In this document: one piece after another, positions 46,345-56,719 of the stretch | Numbering within the stretch: the stretch's first letter is position 1 | Layout of the letters: every line of letters starts with the position of its first letter | From: Helianthus annuus | Taxonomy: Eukaryota > Streptophyta > Magnoliopsida > Asterales > Asteraceae | Assembly: GCF_002127325.2 (NCBI RefSeq) | Contig: NC_035436.2 | Coordinates: forward strand, 24,021,112 to 24,085,111 | Length of the DNA stretch: 64,000 nucleotides | Reading direction: 5' to 3' | The notes under the pieces: model-generated | What the model was told of the DNA's origin: nothing | Databases searched by the model: none | Seen by the model: the letters and a program-made list of their open reading frames with translations, nothing else | Position numbers and translations under genes: made by a program

Positions 46345-47880
46345 TATCAATATGGGCCAGATATATCACATTAGCATTTTGGGCCAAGTTAACAAACCGG
46401 TTCAGGTAAACATGAGACGGGCCGGTTTGGATACTGAATACGGATAATCCAAATTAAGAAACGGATACTACATAACGGCAGTTAACTCAACCCTAACCAC
46501 ATATGCGATGAATTCATCCCTCTTTCTTGTCCAAGTCGTTCCTCTCTGCATCCCGTATTCATCGAGACATCAACAGTTTCCACGGCCATTCACATACTTG
46601 TGTACACTCCATTCTTCTCCGTCATACGTATCATCAGTTCAATCGATTCAAAATTTCAAGGTATTTACCTCAATAAACCCTAGCATATTATACATCATAC
46701 TATTTTGTTCGACTAGGGTTCTTCATATTCGATTAATACCTTCTTTGATTATCGATTAGGGTTAATGGATGTGGATCTTCATATTTGATAAATAACCTCC
46801 GGATTTTAGGGTTTGAGTTATTCAAACATGTCAGAACTGTATTAAGGCAATTTTAGGGTTAACGGTTGTGGATTGATATTATTATGCTTATTCATATTCG
46901 ATTAGAGATATTCGGAATTTAGGCCTTCAGTTATGCAAACATGCCAGATCTGTGTTTCGGTAGATTGATGGGCTTAGGATTTTTCGTTGTCCTCAATATG
47001 TTACCACCGAGTTAAAGACATGGCGTAGATAAGCTCTAGAACATAAACAAATGGGGGCTGAGTTGGATCCAAAACTTGGCAGACACTTTGTAAGTTTTAT
47101 TTCTTATGCTTATGACTACATCATTGAATCAGTAGTAAGGTTTTGTCTGTTTTAATGTGCTAACAGGAGGGATCATATGAAAGACAGAAGCTAGGCTTAT
47201 CCTTGAGAGTTTGAATCAGCTTACGGACATATTGTGAATCTTGCAACCCATGCTCTTAATAAAAAATTATGGCACTGTAAGTCTTTCTAACCACTGATTC
47301 ATACTTCTTATTATGCCTATGTGTTTGCTTTAATAAAACATTGTTTGAATTTAAAGGTATAATTTGCACAATTTATGTTTTTCATATAAGTTATAGACTG
47401 CGTTTTAGATATAACACTTAAGTGTACTTAGCTTTGATCTGACACTGGTAGAATGTTCACATTTAATAAGAAATCGGTCTACATGTATTTGAACATATAT
47501 CAAACACCTAAATGGTTTTGATTCTATTGTTTAAACTAAAAAAGTAAACACACATTCAAACTGATTTGTAGAAAAAAGATGAACTAAAGAGATTAGGAAA
47601 ACATACCTTAATTCTCCAACTGGCTCTCCAAAGCTACTCAATATGATGATTTTTATGGTAAACAAAATTCGAAGAAAGAAAGCGACACTGTAAGGTCATA
47701 GAACTACATTATATAGAGCTAATATCTGAATTTTTCTCATGGAAGTTAATATTAATTCAGACAATTAATAAATCATGGGATAGTGGGAAAGTGGGCTAAA
47801 CTGAAAATATTTTTAAAATAACTGCATAATCAGTTACTAAACCTATAAGTTTTATATACCAGCTAAATTTTCATTTGAAT
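46345..47880 (+). repeat. Duplicated spliced non-coding block, copy 2
   Basis: Homologous to 28100-29760 and diverged by many substitutions and small indels. The donor TTTCAAG|GT (about 46660), donor CTTT|GTAAGTTTT (about 47090), acceptor GCTAACAG (about 47167) and donor GCACT|GTAAGT (about 47278) are kept. A frame of 83 codons at 46508-46759 crosses the first donor and lacks a counterpart in copy 1, so it is probably not coding. Confidence 0.7.
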
Positions 47881-48205
47881 TTTTTATAAACAAAGCTGAA
47901 CTTCTGTAAATGTATCAACAAAAATATTAAACTATTTGATAATTCCACTAATGAAGACATATTTATTAAAAACTTTTATGTGTACTGACATTGGAATACA
48001 ATAACAATTAAAAATATAATTTTATATTTATCTAAACATAATATATAAGCAATTCTTTATAAACAAATAACACACAAACAAATAGTAGAGTAAAAAAGCA
48101 AACATTAACTAAAAAAAGAACATTACATCAGATGAAGGAATTTTTCAAAATTCAACAAACATTTCGAAGCAAAAAGAAAAAAAAGGGATTAGCAAACAAC
48201 ATGTA
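47881..48205. other. Spacer downstream of F-box copy C
   Basis: AT-rich, no ORF. Confidence 0.6.
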
Positions 48206-49320
48206 TTACTGAAGACTTGCTGGCACAATAGTTTCCACATACATTGTTGTCCGTATAGCATGATTCCAATCGCTTGGTATGAAAAGGTCACATGTCTTCT
48301 TGTTCAAATCTATTTCATAAACCTCACCCCAATCTGTCATCACAAAACACTTTTCTTCTGAACTAACATGTGTAATTGAGCACCAAACTGGCGTTGGAAT
48401 ATAACTGATCTTCGGAAACAACATGACCTTCGTCCAATGCTCACCTTCATAACGCCATAGATCCACAGCCATATCTATAAACCCATGACTAACAAACACG
48501 TGAAGTTTGTTATTCATATTAACCAAGTTCCCCTGACATGTTTCACCATTGCCAACATATGGAAACCCTATTTCTGAAAACGTCTCTGTATTCACATCAA
48601 ATCGAATTATGACAATATCACCAGCAAGCCAAAACTGGAATACAGTAAAATATAAACCATCCTCACAAAAAGTCCCCCCCCCCCCCCCGACCACACATAA
48701 CCATTAGTATGGTAATGCCTTTTTTGTAAAAACGGTATTCTCTTCCAATGACTGGTCCTCCTTGAATAAGCCATAACATCAACTGTAAAACGACCACGTT
48801 TTATATGTAAAACTCTGTAATCATTAGAGGAATCGATGTATAGGCCAACAGCATCGGAATAGATTTTGAAAAAACCATAAGACTTAGAATCAGATATGTT
48901 GATGCAACTACGGATCAATGGATTCCAAATAAGCATTTCAAACGTATTGCGTAAACAAACACATAAAAGCCCATTCAAGCTTGATAAAATCCACACATCA
49001 GAAGGGCGAACATGAAACGGTAGGGTAATCATGGTTTTCTCATCGACTAAATCAACACCCGGGCTGGAAATAAAGCATGATTCCTGTCCAATACTAAGAA
49101 TTTTTTGTCTAGACCCCTTACACATATGTCTACAGTGCATCATGACAAACTCCTTCGACGATATACATGACAACCATTCTTTACATACCTTCTTTGCACG
49201 ACCTACACATTTTGCAGGAAGTCTTGGCAGTATCTCTGACATTATTAAGTCAGGACCAAGGTCAGGCAACTTAGTGTTCGACTCAGAGGTTGAGTAGAGG
49301 CACCCCTTCAACTTTTTCAT
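48206..49320 (-). pseudogene. F-box/FBA protein gene, copy C, frame break in a G15 run
   Basis: Start ATG 49320: MKKLKGCLYSTSESNTKLPD, F-box PDLIMSEILPRLPAKCVGRAKKVCKEWL, then FBA motifs LLCVCLRNTFEMLIWNPL and VLHIKRGRF. At YVWS the coding strand has 15 consecutive G (48674-48688). The frame before it runs into junk, while homology resumes one frame over as TFCEDGLYFTVFQFW ... ETFSEIGFPYV ... VYEIDLNKK ... YVETIVPASLQ. One G more or two fewer would keep one open frame with a Gly run where copies A and B have WSNGTFC or WSPATLC. This could be true slippage or a homopolymer sequencing error. Confidence 0.88.
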
Positions 49321-49765
49321 AACTCGATAGTTTCTGATATTAGAATCTAGAAATACAGTAATACACGAAGTTTAGGGATATTAGTGATATCTTATATAGA
49401 GCTACATGTCCGACTTTTAATGAAAACAGTTCATTTATTGAGTAAAACTTAGGTAGTTATTCAATCATGGGTTAGTGAGCAAGGATCATGACAAGTGGGT
49501 AAGTGGACTGACTTAGAAATAAACTTAACATAACCGAACGATTGTATTAATTTCTAAAACCCTAAGTTAGTTACTTGATCATCGCCTAGTGGCCCGATGA
49601 TCATGGTAACGTGACTAAGAAGGCTGACTTCCACATTAATTCAGTATAACCGTCTTTTTATAGGTTTTTTTTTTCAAAATATCTTATTCTTTTCCCGTTG
49701 TTATTTATATAACTGAATGCTATTTTGAATTTTCACTCTAAATAATAGAAAACTTATTATTTTAA
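49321..49765. other. 5' flank of F-box copy C
   Basis: Contains words also found in the duplicated blocks (AATCATGGG, GACAAGTGGGTAAGTGGACTGACTTAG, GTATAACCG). This suggests that the blocks and F-box flanks share an origin. No ORF. Confidence 0.5.
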
Positions 49766-49774
49766 AAAAACCTA

Positions 49775-51025
49775 GAGTTAATAGCCAAAATGGTCCCTGA
49801 GGTTTGCTCACTTTTGCCACTTTAGTCCAAAATCCAAATTTTTTAAATCTGGGTCCCTGAGGTTTGCATTTTGTTGCCATTTTAGTCCAAATTTCAAAAA
49901 CCTCCTTTTTGAGTATTGAAACCTGATTGTTTTGTCCTTTTGTGTAGGGGCATTTTGGTCATTTCAATTACTCTTTTAATAAATTAAAACAAAATTAATT
50001 ATATATTATATATATATACATACAGACATTCACACAAAGACCCACCACCATCACCGCCTTCTACCACCAGCATCACCGCCTCCCACCACCACCGTCACCA
50101 TCCACCCCACCATAATCACTACCTTCCACCACCACCGTCACCACCCACCCCACCATCATCACAACCTTCCACCACCGCAACTACTTCTGCATTTCCGGCC
50201 AGACCCACCACCAACATCTCTCTCTCCCTCTCTCTCGTCTTCATCTCTTGAATCACCAAAAAACCCCCAATTTCTTACAAGTCACCAGAAACCCTCTATT
50301 TTAAAGCTTTGAATAGAAATTAAAGGTTGCAGGTTGTAATATAATTAGGATTCCGGCTGTGAAACGTCTGATTTTGGGTGACGACCATCGGAATTAAATC
50401 AACAATTTAATAGGAGGCTGCAAAGCGATTTTAGGTTTCGACTAACCCTCCCACCGCCACCATCTCCACCGGAACCCTAACCCCAAACCTGCAAACAACC
50501 CTAATCAAACAACCTGCAAACAACCCTAATCACCAACCACCTGCAAACAACTTAGATCCATCCGGAAGAGAGAGAGGGAGAAGAGAGAGAGAGAGAGACA
50601 GGGGCGGTTTTGTTGTTGTTGTTCGTCGATTTGGTCAGATCCATTTCATCTGGGTTCTTCATCTGGTCAGATCCATTTCATCTGGGTTTTTAAAGTGGTG
50701 GCGGCAGAGAGGAGTAGAGAGAGAGAGAGAGAGAGAGAGAGGTGGTGGTGCTTGTGAAGAGAGAGAGAGAGGGTTTTTTTAAAGAGGGTTTTTTTCTTTA
50801 ATATAAATTACTTTATAATAATCTAGAATGACAGAATTGCCCTTATGAGAAATGAGGATAAAGACAAAATTCTGTAAAAAAAATTGACAAAATAAGACTT
50901 TTTTGAAATTTGGACTAAAATGACAACAAAATGCAAACCTCAGGGACCTAGATTTAAAAAAATTGGATTTTGGACTAAAGTGGCAAAAGTGAGCAAACCT
51001 CAGGGACCATTTTGGCTATTAACTC
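49775..51025. mobile_element. MULE-type element with long TIRs and 9-bp TSD
   Basis: Inverted ends of about 140 bp start GAGTTAATAGCCAAAATGG (49775) and end CCATTTTGGCTATTAACTC (51025), both with TCCCTGAGGTTTGC words. The target duplication AAAAACCTA lies at 49766-49774 and 51026-51034. Long TIRs with a 9-bp duplication fit Mutator-like elements. The interior (50030-50780) has CCACCACC-type pyrimidine-rich sequence, a leader-like part and several (GA)n runs. It encodes no transposase and may be a captured 5' region (Pack-MULE-like). Confidence 0.9.
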
Positions 51026-51034
51026 AAAAACCTA

Positions 51035-51599
51035 TAAAGGACTAAATATTTTTTTAAATACCTAAATAGGCCTCTTGTTTGAGAACACGGAATTTGTTAA
51101 CATGAAACAGGATATTATTGGGTACTTAATTTTCTAGATTGTTTTTCTATGAATTATGTGTAACTACTTATATAACTGTTGAAGTTATGCATATCTGGAA
51201 TTTTTTTTACGTATTTTGAAAGTAAAAGAAGATTTAACCTTTATAAACATACATACAAATTGGTGAAAACCGCTACCTACATTTTCTTTTCTTTTTTCAT
51301 AACAGTAATGTTTATTATTAAATAAACAATTAATCATCAACATATATGCTAAAACTTATTATAATAGTAACAAAAACAACGAGTTAGGAAAACTTAATCT
51401 AACTAATTGGTTGATTTTGATGATAACACATTATGTAATATGTAATATAGTTAACATATAAAACATAGAAAAATAAATTGAAAAAAGGAAACTACATTTA
51501 AACTAAAAATAGTTGAACAAACAAACCTTAACAAACACTGACTTGAAAGGCAAAACATAAAAGATGACTATGACAAAACAGGACTTAAACTGAGTAAAC
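51035..51599. other. AT-rich spacer between MULE and gene D2
   Basis: No ORF or repeat recognised. Confidence 0.6.
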
Positions 51600-52368
51600 T
51601 TAAAATTCATCCCATCCAACATGATCGTTGCAATTTTTAGTTATACGTGGAATCTTTGATCTTTTCAATGGACTATCCAAAGAGTTTGCTGTATCACTTA
51701 ACTCAGACTCCAAATCATCTTGTTGTTTTGCCTTAAAATCATCTTTCTGACCATTCGAATCTTCACTTTGGGTAATATCAATGACCTCATCCCATTTCCA
51801 AGTTAGGAGCGCATGCTTTCTTTTAGCTTGTTTTTCTATGTTCTGAAACTACAAGAACTAAAAACATTAGTATAATACATTTTAAAAAAAAAACATATAG
51901 GTGTGAAACAATCATGATACACTTATGCAACTAAAACTTTATTTAAAAAAAACACCATCTGTTCAATAACCTCCCTATGCATTTCAGATTTGAATGGACT
52001 AAAATACTGTCCATATGAAATGATCTCTACACTTCCACTGTCCGTCTGAGACAATAAATTGATAGAATTTAACAAATCAGACTAAACATCAAAACAATTT
52101 TTATACATTAGCTGTGACTTAAAACGATACCTTCGGAGAATCTTTCATTGGGCTGCATATTTGATTCTTCTTCGGTGTCATTGCATCAAAACCCAGCTGA
52201 AAAAATTACAGTTGCTACCATATATTAGAAGACTAAATATTTGGTGCAATTCACAAACAATTAGAAACCATCCACATGCTTTTCTAACTAATAATTTACA
52301 TTCCAACTTACTTTCTTTGCAGGCTGATCGTCTTCATAAATGTCCACAAAGTCATCCGAGATATCCAT
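51600..52368 (-). CDS. Unknown acidic/basic protein, copy D2, about four exons
   Basis: Start ATG 52368: MDISDDFVDIYEDDQPAKK, donor at about 52312. Then LGFDAMTPKKNQICSPMK (about 52131-52197), then TDSGSVEIISYGQYFSPFK...EVIEQM (about 51958-52047). The last exon (51600 to about 51852) has KRKHALLTWKWDEVIDI, DLESELSDTANSLDSPLKR and the C-terminus NDHVGWDEF. The product is about 150 residues, highly charged, with basic stretches that may be nuclear signals. The last exon resembles D1 (31771-32540): DEVIDI/TEVIDV and ELSDTANSL/ELSDTADSI. Function unknown. No lesion seen, but splice borders are inferred. Confidence 0.5.
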
Positions 52369-53221
52369 TGCTGCAGATGTGTTGCTGTATGAATACAAGA
52401 AAAGCGAAAAAAAGACAGAAGATTACACTACCTGAACTTGTATTATATAGCCACCAAAATATGTAGTTAAGTGTCCACTACCCCACTAAGTCCCTGAAAA
52501 TAAGGAACACATTTTAAACCGCATTGCAACCTGCATTTCTGATTGGTGCATCTTGATAAACTGCAGGAAACCGCAAGATCATGGGTGAGAGAGTGCTGAA
52601 CTGCCGTGAACTGCTGCTTCTAGTAGGAATTTAGAGACTTTATACGGCTGAGATTAAAAGTTGAGGACTTTGAACGGCTGTAATTAGCCCAAAAGACGAT
52701 TAAATCATTGGTGATATGACATGGTAGAAGATACCTTTTGATAAATTGAAATAAAAAAAGGAAAGAAAAGAGATTGTGCAATATAAGGCACGAGTTGTAG
52801 CACAAGACTTTTTCTCAAATGCAGACATGGACGAAGCTTTTAAGGGGCGGGAGACGGCAGTTGACCCTCGAACTTTTCGCTCAATAGTGGAGAGTATGTA
52901 GTTTTCGTATAGAATTTTTTTGGTATATACGTTTTCAACTCCCGGGTTTTATAGAAATTTTTAGGTCTGGAAATCTCAAGTTTCGCCACTAAAGACAGGA
53001 GCGCAGGGTTTCATTGGGTCGGAACACATTTCAAATCATAAGATTACAACCTGATTTATAATCCGCAGGTAGGGTTAAGTATGGAACCGGACCCGACACC
53101 CGTTTTTTACCAATACGAAAAATACAAGATAACATATAAGCCCATATTATTTGGGCCATACCAATAAAATGTAGTTCACAGATACAAAAAAGTAGTCAAC
53201 TCTTCAACACGCCTAAATTGG
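52369..53221. other. Spacer; possible location of a Helitron 5' end; MITE at 52830-52997
   Basis: 52400-52800 has no gene. 52830-52997 (GGACGAAGCTTTTAAGGGGCGGGAG ... GTTTCGCCACT) reads on the minus strand as AGTGGCGAAACTTGAG..., the same GTGGCG start type as the insertion in the P450. A clean target duplication was not found. After 53000 the sequence looks like the 5' flank of the SAC3C-like gene. Confidence 0.5.
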
Positions 53222-53792
53222 GTTAAGGAAGACTGGTATCTACGAACAAAAAAAACCCTAGTTTCAGAAACAATATATTTTTTTTAATTTTCTATAATGA
53301 TTGATCTGCAATTCTACATCATTGACTTGGATTGGATCAAGTGAACACTTGCTAATTTACGAGATCCAGATTATGAATATATGATCCTGATGATGCTTTG
53401 AACCTGCTGATTAATCTGACTTCTGAATCACTGGATATGTAAGTAACATTATTTTCTGGTAAATTGTGTGTACTTGTTACTGATATGAATTGTTTTAAAC
53501 TGTGAATTGCATATAGTTTAATTTCTTCTTTATAACTATCATAATTAGGCTTAGATTTGCTTATTTATGAGACTAATAAATTATCATAATTAGGCTCAAA
53601 TTATTAGTTTGGTAAACAGCTGTGAACATATTATTTAAAATTGATTGTTTTAACATCAGATAATATCATAATTAGTTTGCCCCTATACAAACACTCAACT
53701 TCTGATTATCTGCTGTACTAAACTAACAGGCTGATGGTTTCGGGTTGGCAGGCTGAATTGATTAACCCAAATATGATTTATATATGTATTTG

Positions 53793-54285
53793 TAGGGCTG
53801 CAAATGAACCGAACGGACACGAAGGAAATATACGTGTTCACGAACTGTTCATGAATACTTACGGAACTAGATTTTGTGTCGGTGTTCGTTTGTTAAGAAA
53901 ATTAATATGTTCGTGTTCGTTTGTTAATTTTAGGCAACACGCGTTCATGAACACAAACTAATGTTAATGAACAGAAATGGAAACAAGCGTTCATGAACAG
54001 AATTTACAAAATATATAATGCACTAATACTTATTAAATATTTATTTGTCGGAATTTTGAAGTATTTGAGTAAAATATAAAAACTAAAAACACAAATGAAC
54101 ATAAGCGAACACGTTACGAACATAAATGAATGAAAGCGGCCTCAATTCATGTTCGTTCATTTAACTAAACGAACTAAATTTCTTGTCCGTGTTCGTTCAT
54201 TTATTAAAGGAATGAACACAGTCGAACTTCCTACCAAACGGTTCACAAACTGTTCGCTGAAACGTTCAATTCGTTTGCAGCCCTA
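53793..54285. mobile_element. hAT-like MITE, 493 bp, 8-bp TSD
   Basis: The ends TAGGGCTGCAAATGAA and its inverse TTCGTTTGCAGCCCTA flank an AT-rich element whose interior is itself partly palindromic (GTTCATGAAC, GTTCGTTTGTTAA). The target duplication TGTATTTG lies at 53785-53792 and 54286-54293. An 8-bp duplication fits the hAT superfamily. No transposase is encoded. Confidence 0.92.
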
Positions 54286-54414
54286 TGTATTTGTGTGGAA
54301 GACATTAACCCTAACCCGTAACTTGGATATATATAAAGTCTTGTAACCCGAACACAACTCGTGTACACCTTTTTTCAAAACGGGTCCAATGGGTTGGCTG
54401 GTTGTAATAAATGG

Positions 54415-54747
54415 TAGCCTTGCTTAAAAAAGGCTCACTTGTTAGCTCGCTTGTTTTGATCGTATAAACTAAGCCAACATTTTAATTTTTATAAGTTATA
54501 ACCCAAATAGTAGTCAGTCTTAATTTTTTTAAGCCCAAGTTTTAGATCTATCTAAGCTCGTTGGCTTACTTGTTTGGCTCATATTGAATTTGTTTATAAA
54601 TTTTGCAATTACGTAAAAAATATTATTTTTATTGAAATTTGAAAAAATAAACAAACTCGCTTGAGCTAAAATAAGCCGAGCCGAACTGCCTCATTTATCT
54701 ACGAGCCTGATCTGAAGCTGGCTCGGCTAGCTCATTAAGCAGCCCTA
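54415..54747. mobile_element. Second, older hAT-like MITE
   Basis: It ends GCTAGCTCATTAAGCAGCCCTA on the right and starts TAGCCTTGCTTAA on the left, matching as a decayed inverted repeat. The flanks ATAAATGG and GTAAAAGG agree at 6 of 8 positions. It is rich in GGCTCG/CGAGCC words. Confidence 0.6.
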
Positions 54748-54883
54748 GTAAAAGGGCGTAAACGGGCTGGCAGGCTGGCCATCTTAAAATCATTCTATTT
54801 ATAATTTTAAACGGGTCGACCCAAAACCAACACATTGTTTGATCTATATTTTGCACAATTTTGTCTTTTAGAGATCTTATCAT

Positions 54884-56104
54884 ATGGAGAGATGGCAGCC
54901 AAGAAGGGGGAGGGGAAGAGGCAGAGGAACCTATTCATCTTCATCTCATACGCAATCGAACAACTTTCGACCTTCAAACACTTCAAATCATCAAACTACC
55001 CGAAAAATAACACCGAATCATACCAGTTCTGTAATCAACAATAAACAAGACAATAACGGTCCCGATGACCTCCCCAACTTAACCGGATCATGCCCTTATA
55101 TGTGTCCAGTTGATGAGAGATCACGTCGCGAACGACTACGAGATTTAGCCGTTTTCGAAAGATTAAACGGGAACCCGTCTTTATCGTCATCTGCACTTGC
55201 TGTTAAAAAGTTCTGCAGGACAATATCCACGAAAGACGTGCGGGATGTTGACTTACGCCCCATTTTTGTACTAGAAGACACTTTGAATCACCTTTTAGAC
55301 ATTTTCGGGTCAAAAAGTCAACCCTTCGAAGTTATCCATGACTTTGTGTTCGACCGAACACGATCCATAAGGCAAGACCTCAGTATGCAAGGTATAATGA
55401 CGGGAGATCAAGCGATAAGAATATACGAAAGAATCGTAAAGTTTCATATCGTTTCTCATTACAAGCTTCAAAGAAATAACGCGAATTCGGATCCGAATGT
55501 CTCTCCAATGCATCACCTTAACATGGAGCAGCTTACAAAGACGTTGTCGTCTTTATACCACTTGTATGATCAAACCCGTAAACCGAATCCCGAGTTTTAT
55601 TCCTTTCACGTGCTTCTTCATCTCGGTTCTGATCATCAACAAACGGGTGAGTCGTTATCTCTATGGTTCCGGAAGCTTCCTTTTTCGATCATGAAGTCGA
55701 AGGAAATGATGTTTGCGCGTAGGCTTTTAAGGTACTCGCGTTTTGGGAACTATAAACAGTTTCTTGAAACTGTTGATTCGGAAGCATCCTGTTTACAGTA
55801 TTATGTTCTTGAACCGTATATTTGTGAGATTCGTGCGTTGGCGCTGGCGTGTTTGAATTATGGAGGGTATAAGCTATACCCGTATCCGCTTATCGAGGTG
55901 TCTAAACGCTTGTTCATGGAGGAATCGGATGTTGAATCTTTTTGTAAAGATTGCGATTTAGAGACTTACACTAGTGAAGAAGGAACAAAGTTTATGCCTA
56001 CTAAACAGACAAGTTTCTGCAGGCCGAAAGGATCCCGGAAATATTACCCGATGGCGTCAAAACGGTTGAAAACGATGTACGATGAAGTACCCGAAGCAAT
56101 CTGA
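54884..56104 (+). CDS. SAC3C: SAC3/GANP-domain protein, SAC3C-like
   Basis: Single open frame of 406 codons. An Arg/Gly-rich start (MERWQPRRGRGRGRG) and Asn/Thr-rich linker precede the SAC3/GANP core: CPYMCPVDERSRRERLRDLAVFE, then RPIFVLEDTLNHLLDIF, IHDFVFDRTRSIRQDL, GDQAIRIYERIVKFHI and the C-terminal winged-helix-like part (PYICEIRALALACLNYG). SAC3-type proteins are scaffolds of TREX-2-like complexes that link transcription to mRNA export at nuclear pores. Short plant SAC3C proteins have this size. The start ATG follows an intron acceptor, and upstream sequence is untranslated. The frame is intact and the MITEs nearby stay outside it. The exact paralogue (A, B or C) is judged by length only. 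Confidence 0.88.
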   Translation: MERWQPRRGRGRGRGTYSSSSHTQSNNFRPSNTSNHQTTRKITPNHTSSVINNKQDNNGPDDLPNLTGSCPYMCPVDERSRRERLRDLAVFERLNGNPSLSSSALAVKKFCRTISTKDVRDVDLRPIFVLEDTLNHLLDIFGSKSQPFEVIHDFVFDRTRSIRQDLSMQGIMTGDQAIRIYERIVKFHIVSHYKLQRNNANSDPNVSPMHHLNMEQLTKTLSSLYHLYDQTRKPNPEFYSFHVLLHLGSDHQQTGESLSLWFRKLPFSIMKSKEMMFARRLLRYSRFGNYKQFLETVDSEASCLQYYVLEPYICEIRALALACLNYGGYKLYPYPLIEVSKRLFMEESDVESFCKDCDLETYTSEEGTKFMPTKQTSFCRPKGSRKYYPMASKRLKTMYDEVPEAI

Positions 56105-56500
56105 GTTCGGGAACTTTTTCTAACAGCGTACGACACTGTGGTGATCGAAGGTCGTTTCTAGCATGTTTGTTACATGATATGATGAGATCTTTGTTACTTG
56201 TGCTTGTGAACTCTAATTTATATGTATATATTTGATGATTGGTGTAATTTGATGTAACTTGTTAGTATTGATGAACATATTGAAACAAAGATTTGAGCAA
56301 AGTTCTTGTGTTTATGATTTGAAACTAGTATTTATTAAAAGGCATTTGGTAGGTTATGAATATGTTTTTCTGCATTTTTTCTAAGTGGGTATGTGTATGT
56401 ATGTTTTTATTTGACTCTTGCTTATGGCTTTCATTTAGTAAACCAAAAGGTGTAAATTTAAGAGTGTGTGAGAGTTAGCCGTTTTAAAAAAAAGCTCCAA
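56105..56500 (+). other. 3' UTR and downstream flank of SAC3C
   Basis: T-rich sequence typical of a plant 3' UTR (TTGTAATTTGATG-like words near 56240). No ORF. Confidence 0.5.
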
Positions 56501-56510
56501 ACTTTCATAT

Positions 56511-56709
56511 AGGGATGAGTTTGGTATCAACCAGTACTAGTATCGAAAATACCCGGTACGATTTGGTATTGGTATTTGAAGGTAAAAACCATTACTGTAC
56601 CAAACCGGTACCACACGGAACCCGTAACAAAACGTCAAAAGTCGGTATTGAATTAGTACCGAAATACTTTGGTACCGGTGCTAATATCTGGTACTATATG
56701 CTTATCCCT
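56511..56709. mobile_element. 199-bp MITE with a 10-bp flanking duplication
   Basis: The ends AGGGATGAG and CTTATCCCT are inverted. ACTTTCATAT flanks on both sides (56501-56510, 56710-56719). The interior repeats GGTACC/GGTATTG words in both orientations, so it can fold back. Nine to ten bases of duplication point to a Mutator-like origin, but the family is uncertain. Confidence 0.85.
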
Positions 56710-56719
56710 ACTTTCATAT

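Larger units (their letters stand above)
53222..54871 (+). other. Probable 5' UTR exon and intron of the SAC3C-like gene
   Basis: A leader-like region (AAACCCTAGTTTCAG..., 53255-53438) ends at a donor GGATAT|GTAAGTAAC. An acceptor TTGTCTTTTAG lies at 54861-54871, 12 bases before the SAC3C ATG. The intron holds two MITEs (53793-54285, 54415-54747). This is inferred from splice signals only. Confidence 0.5.

Noticed and set aside
46508..46759. 83-codon plus-strand frame in the duplicated block
   Set aside because: The homologous block at 28320 does not keep this frame, and it crosses a conserved splice donor.
54835..55044. 69-codon frame overlapping the SAC3C start
   Set aside because: It is an out-of-frame shadow of the SAC3C coding region.
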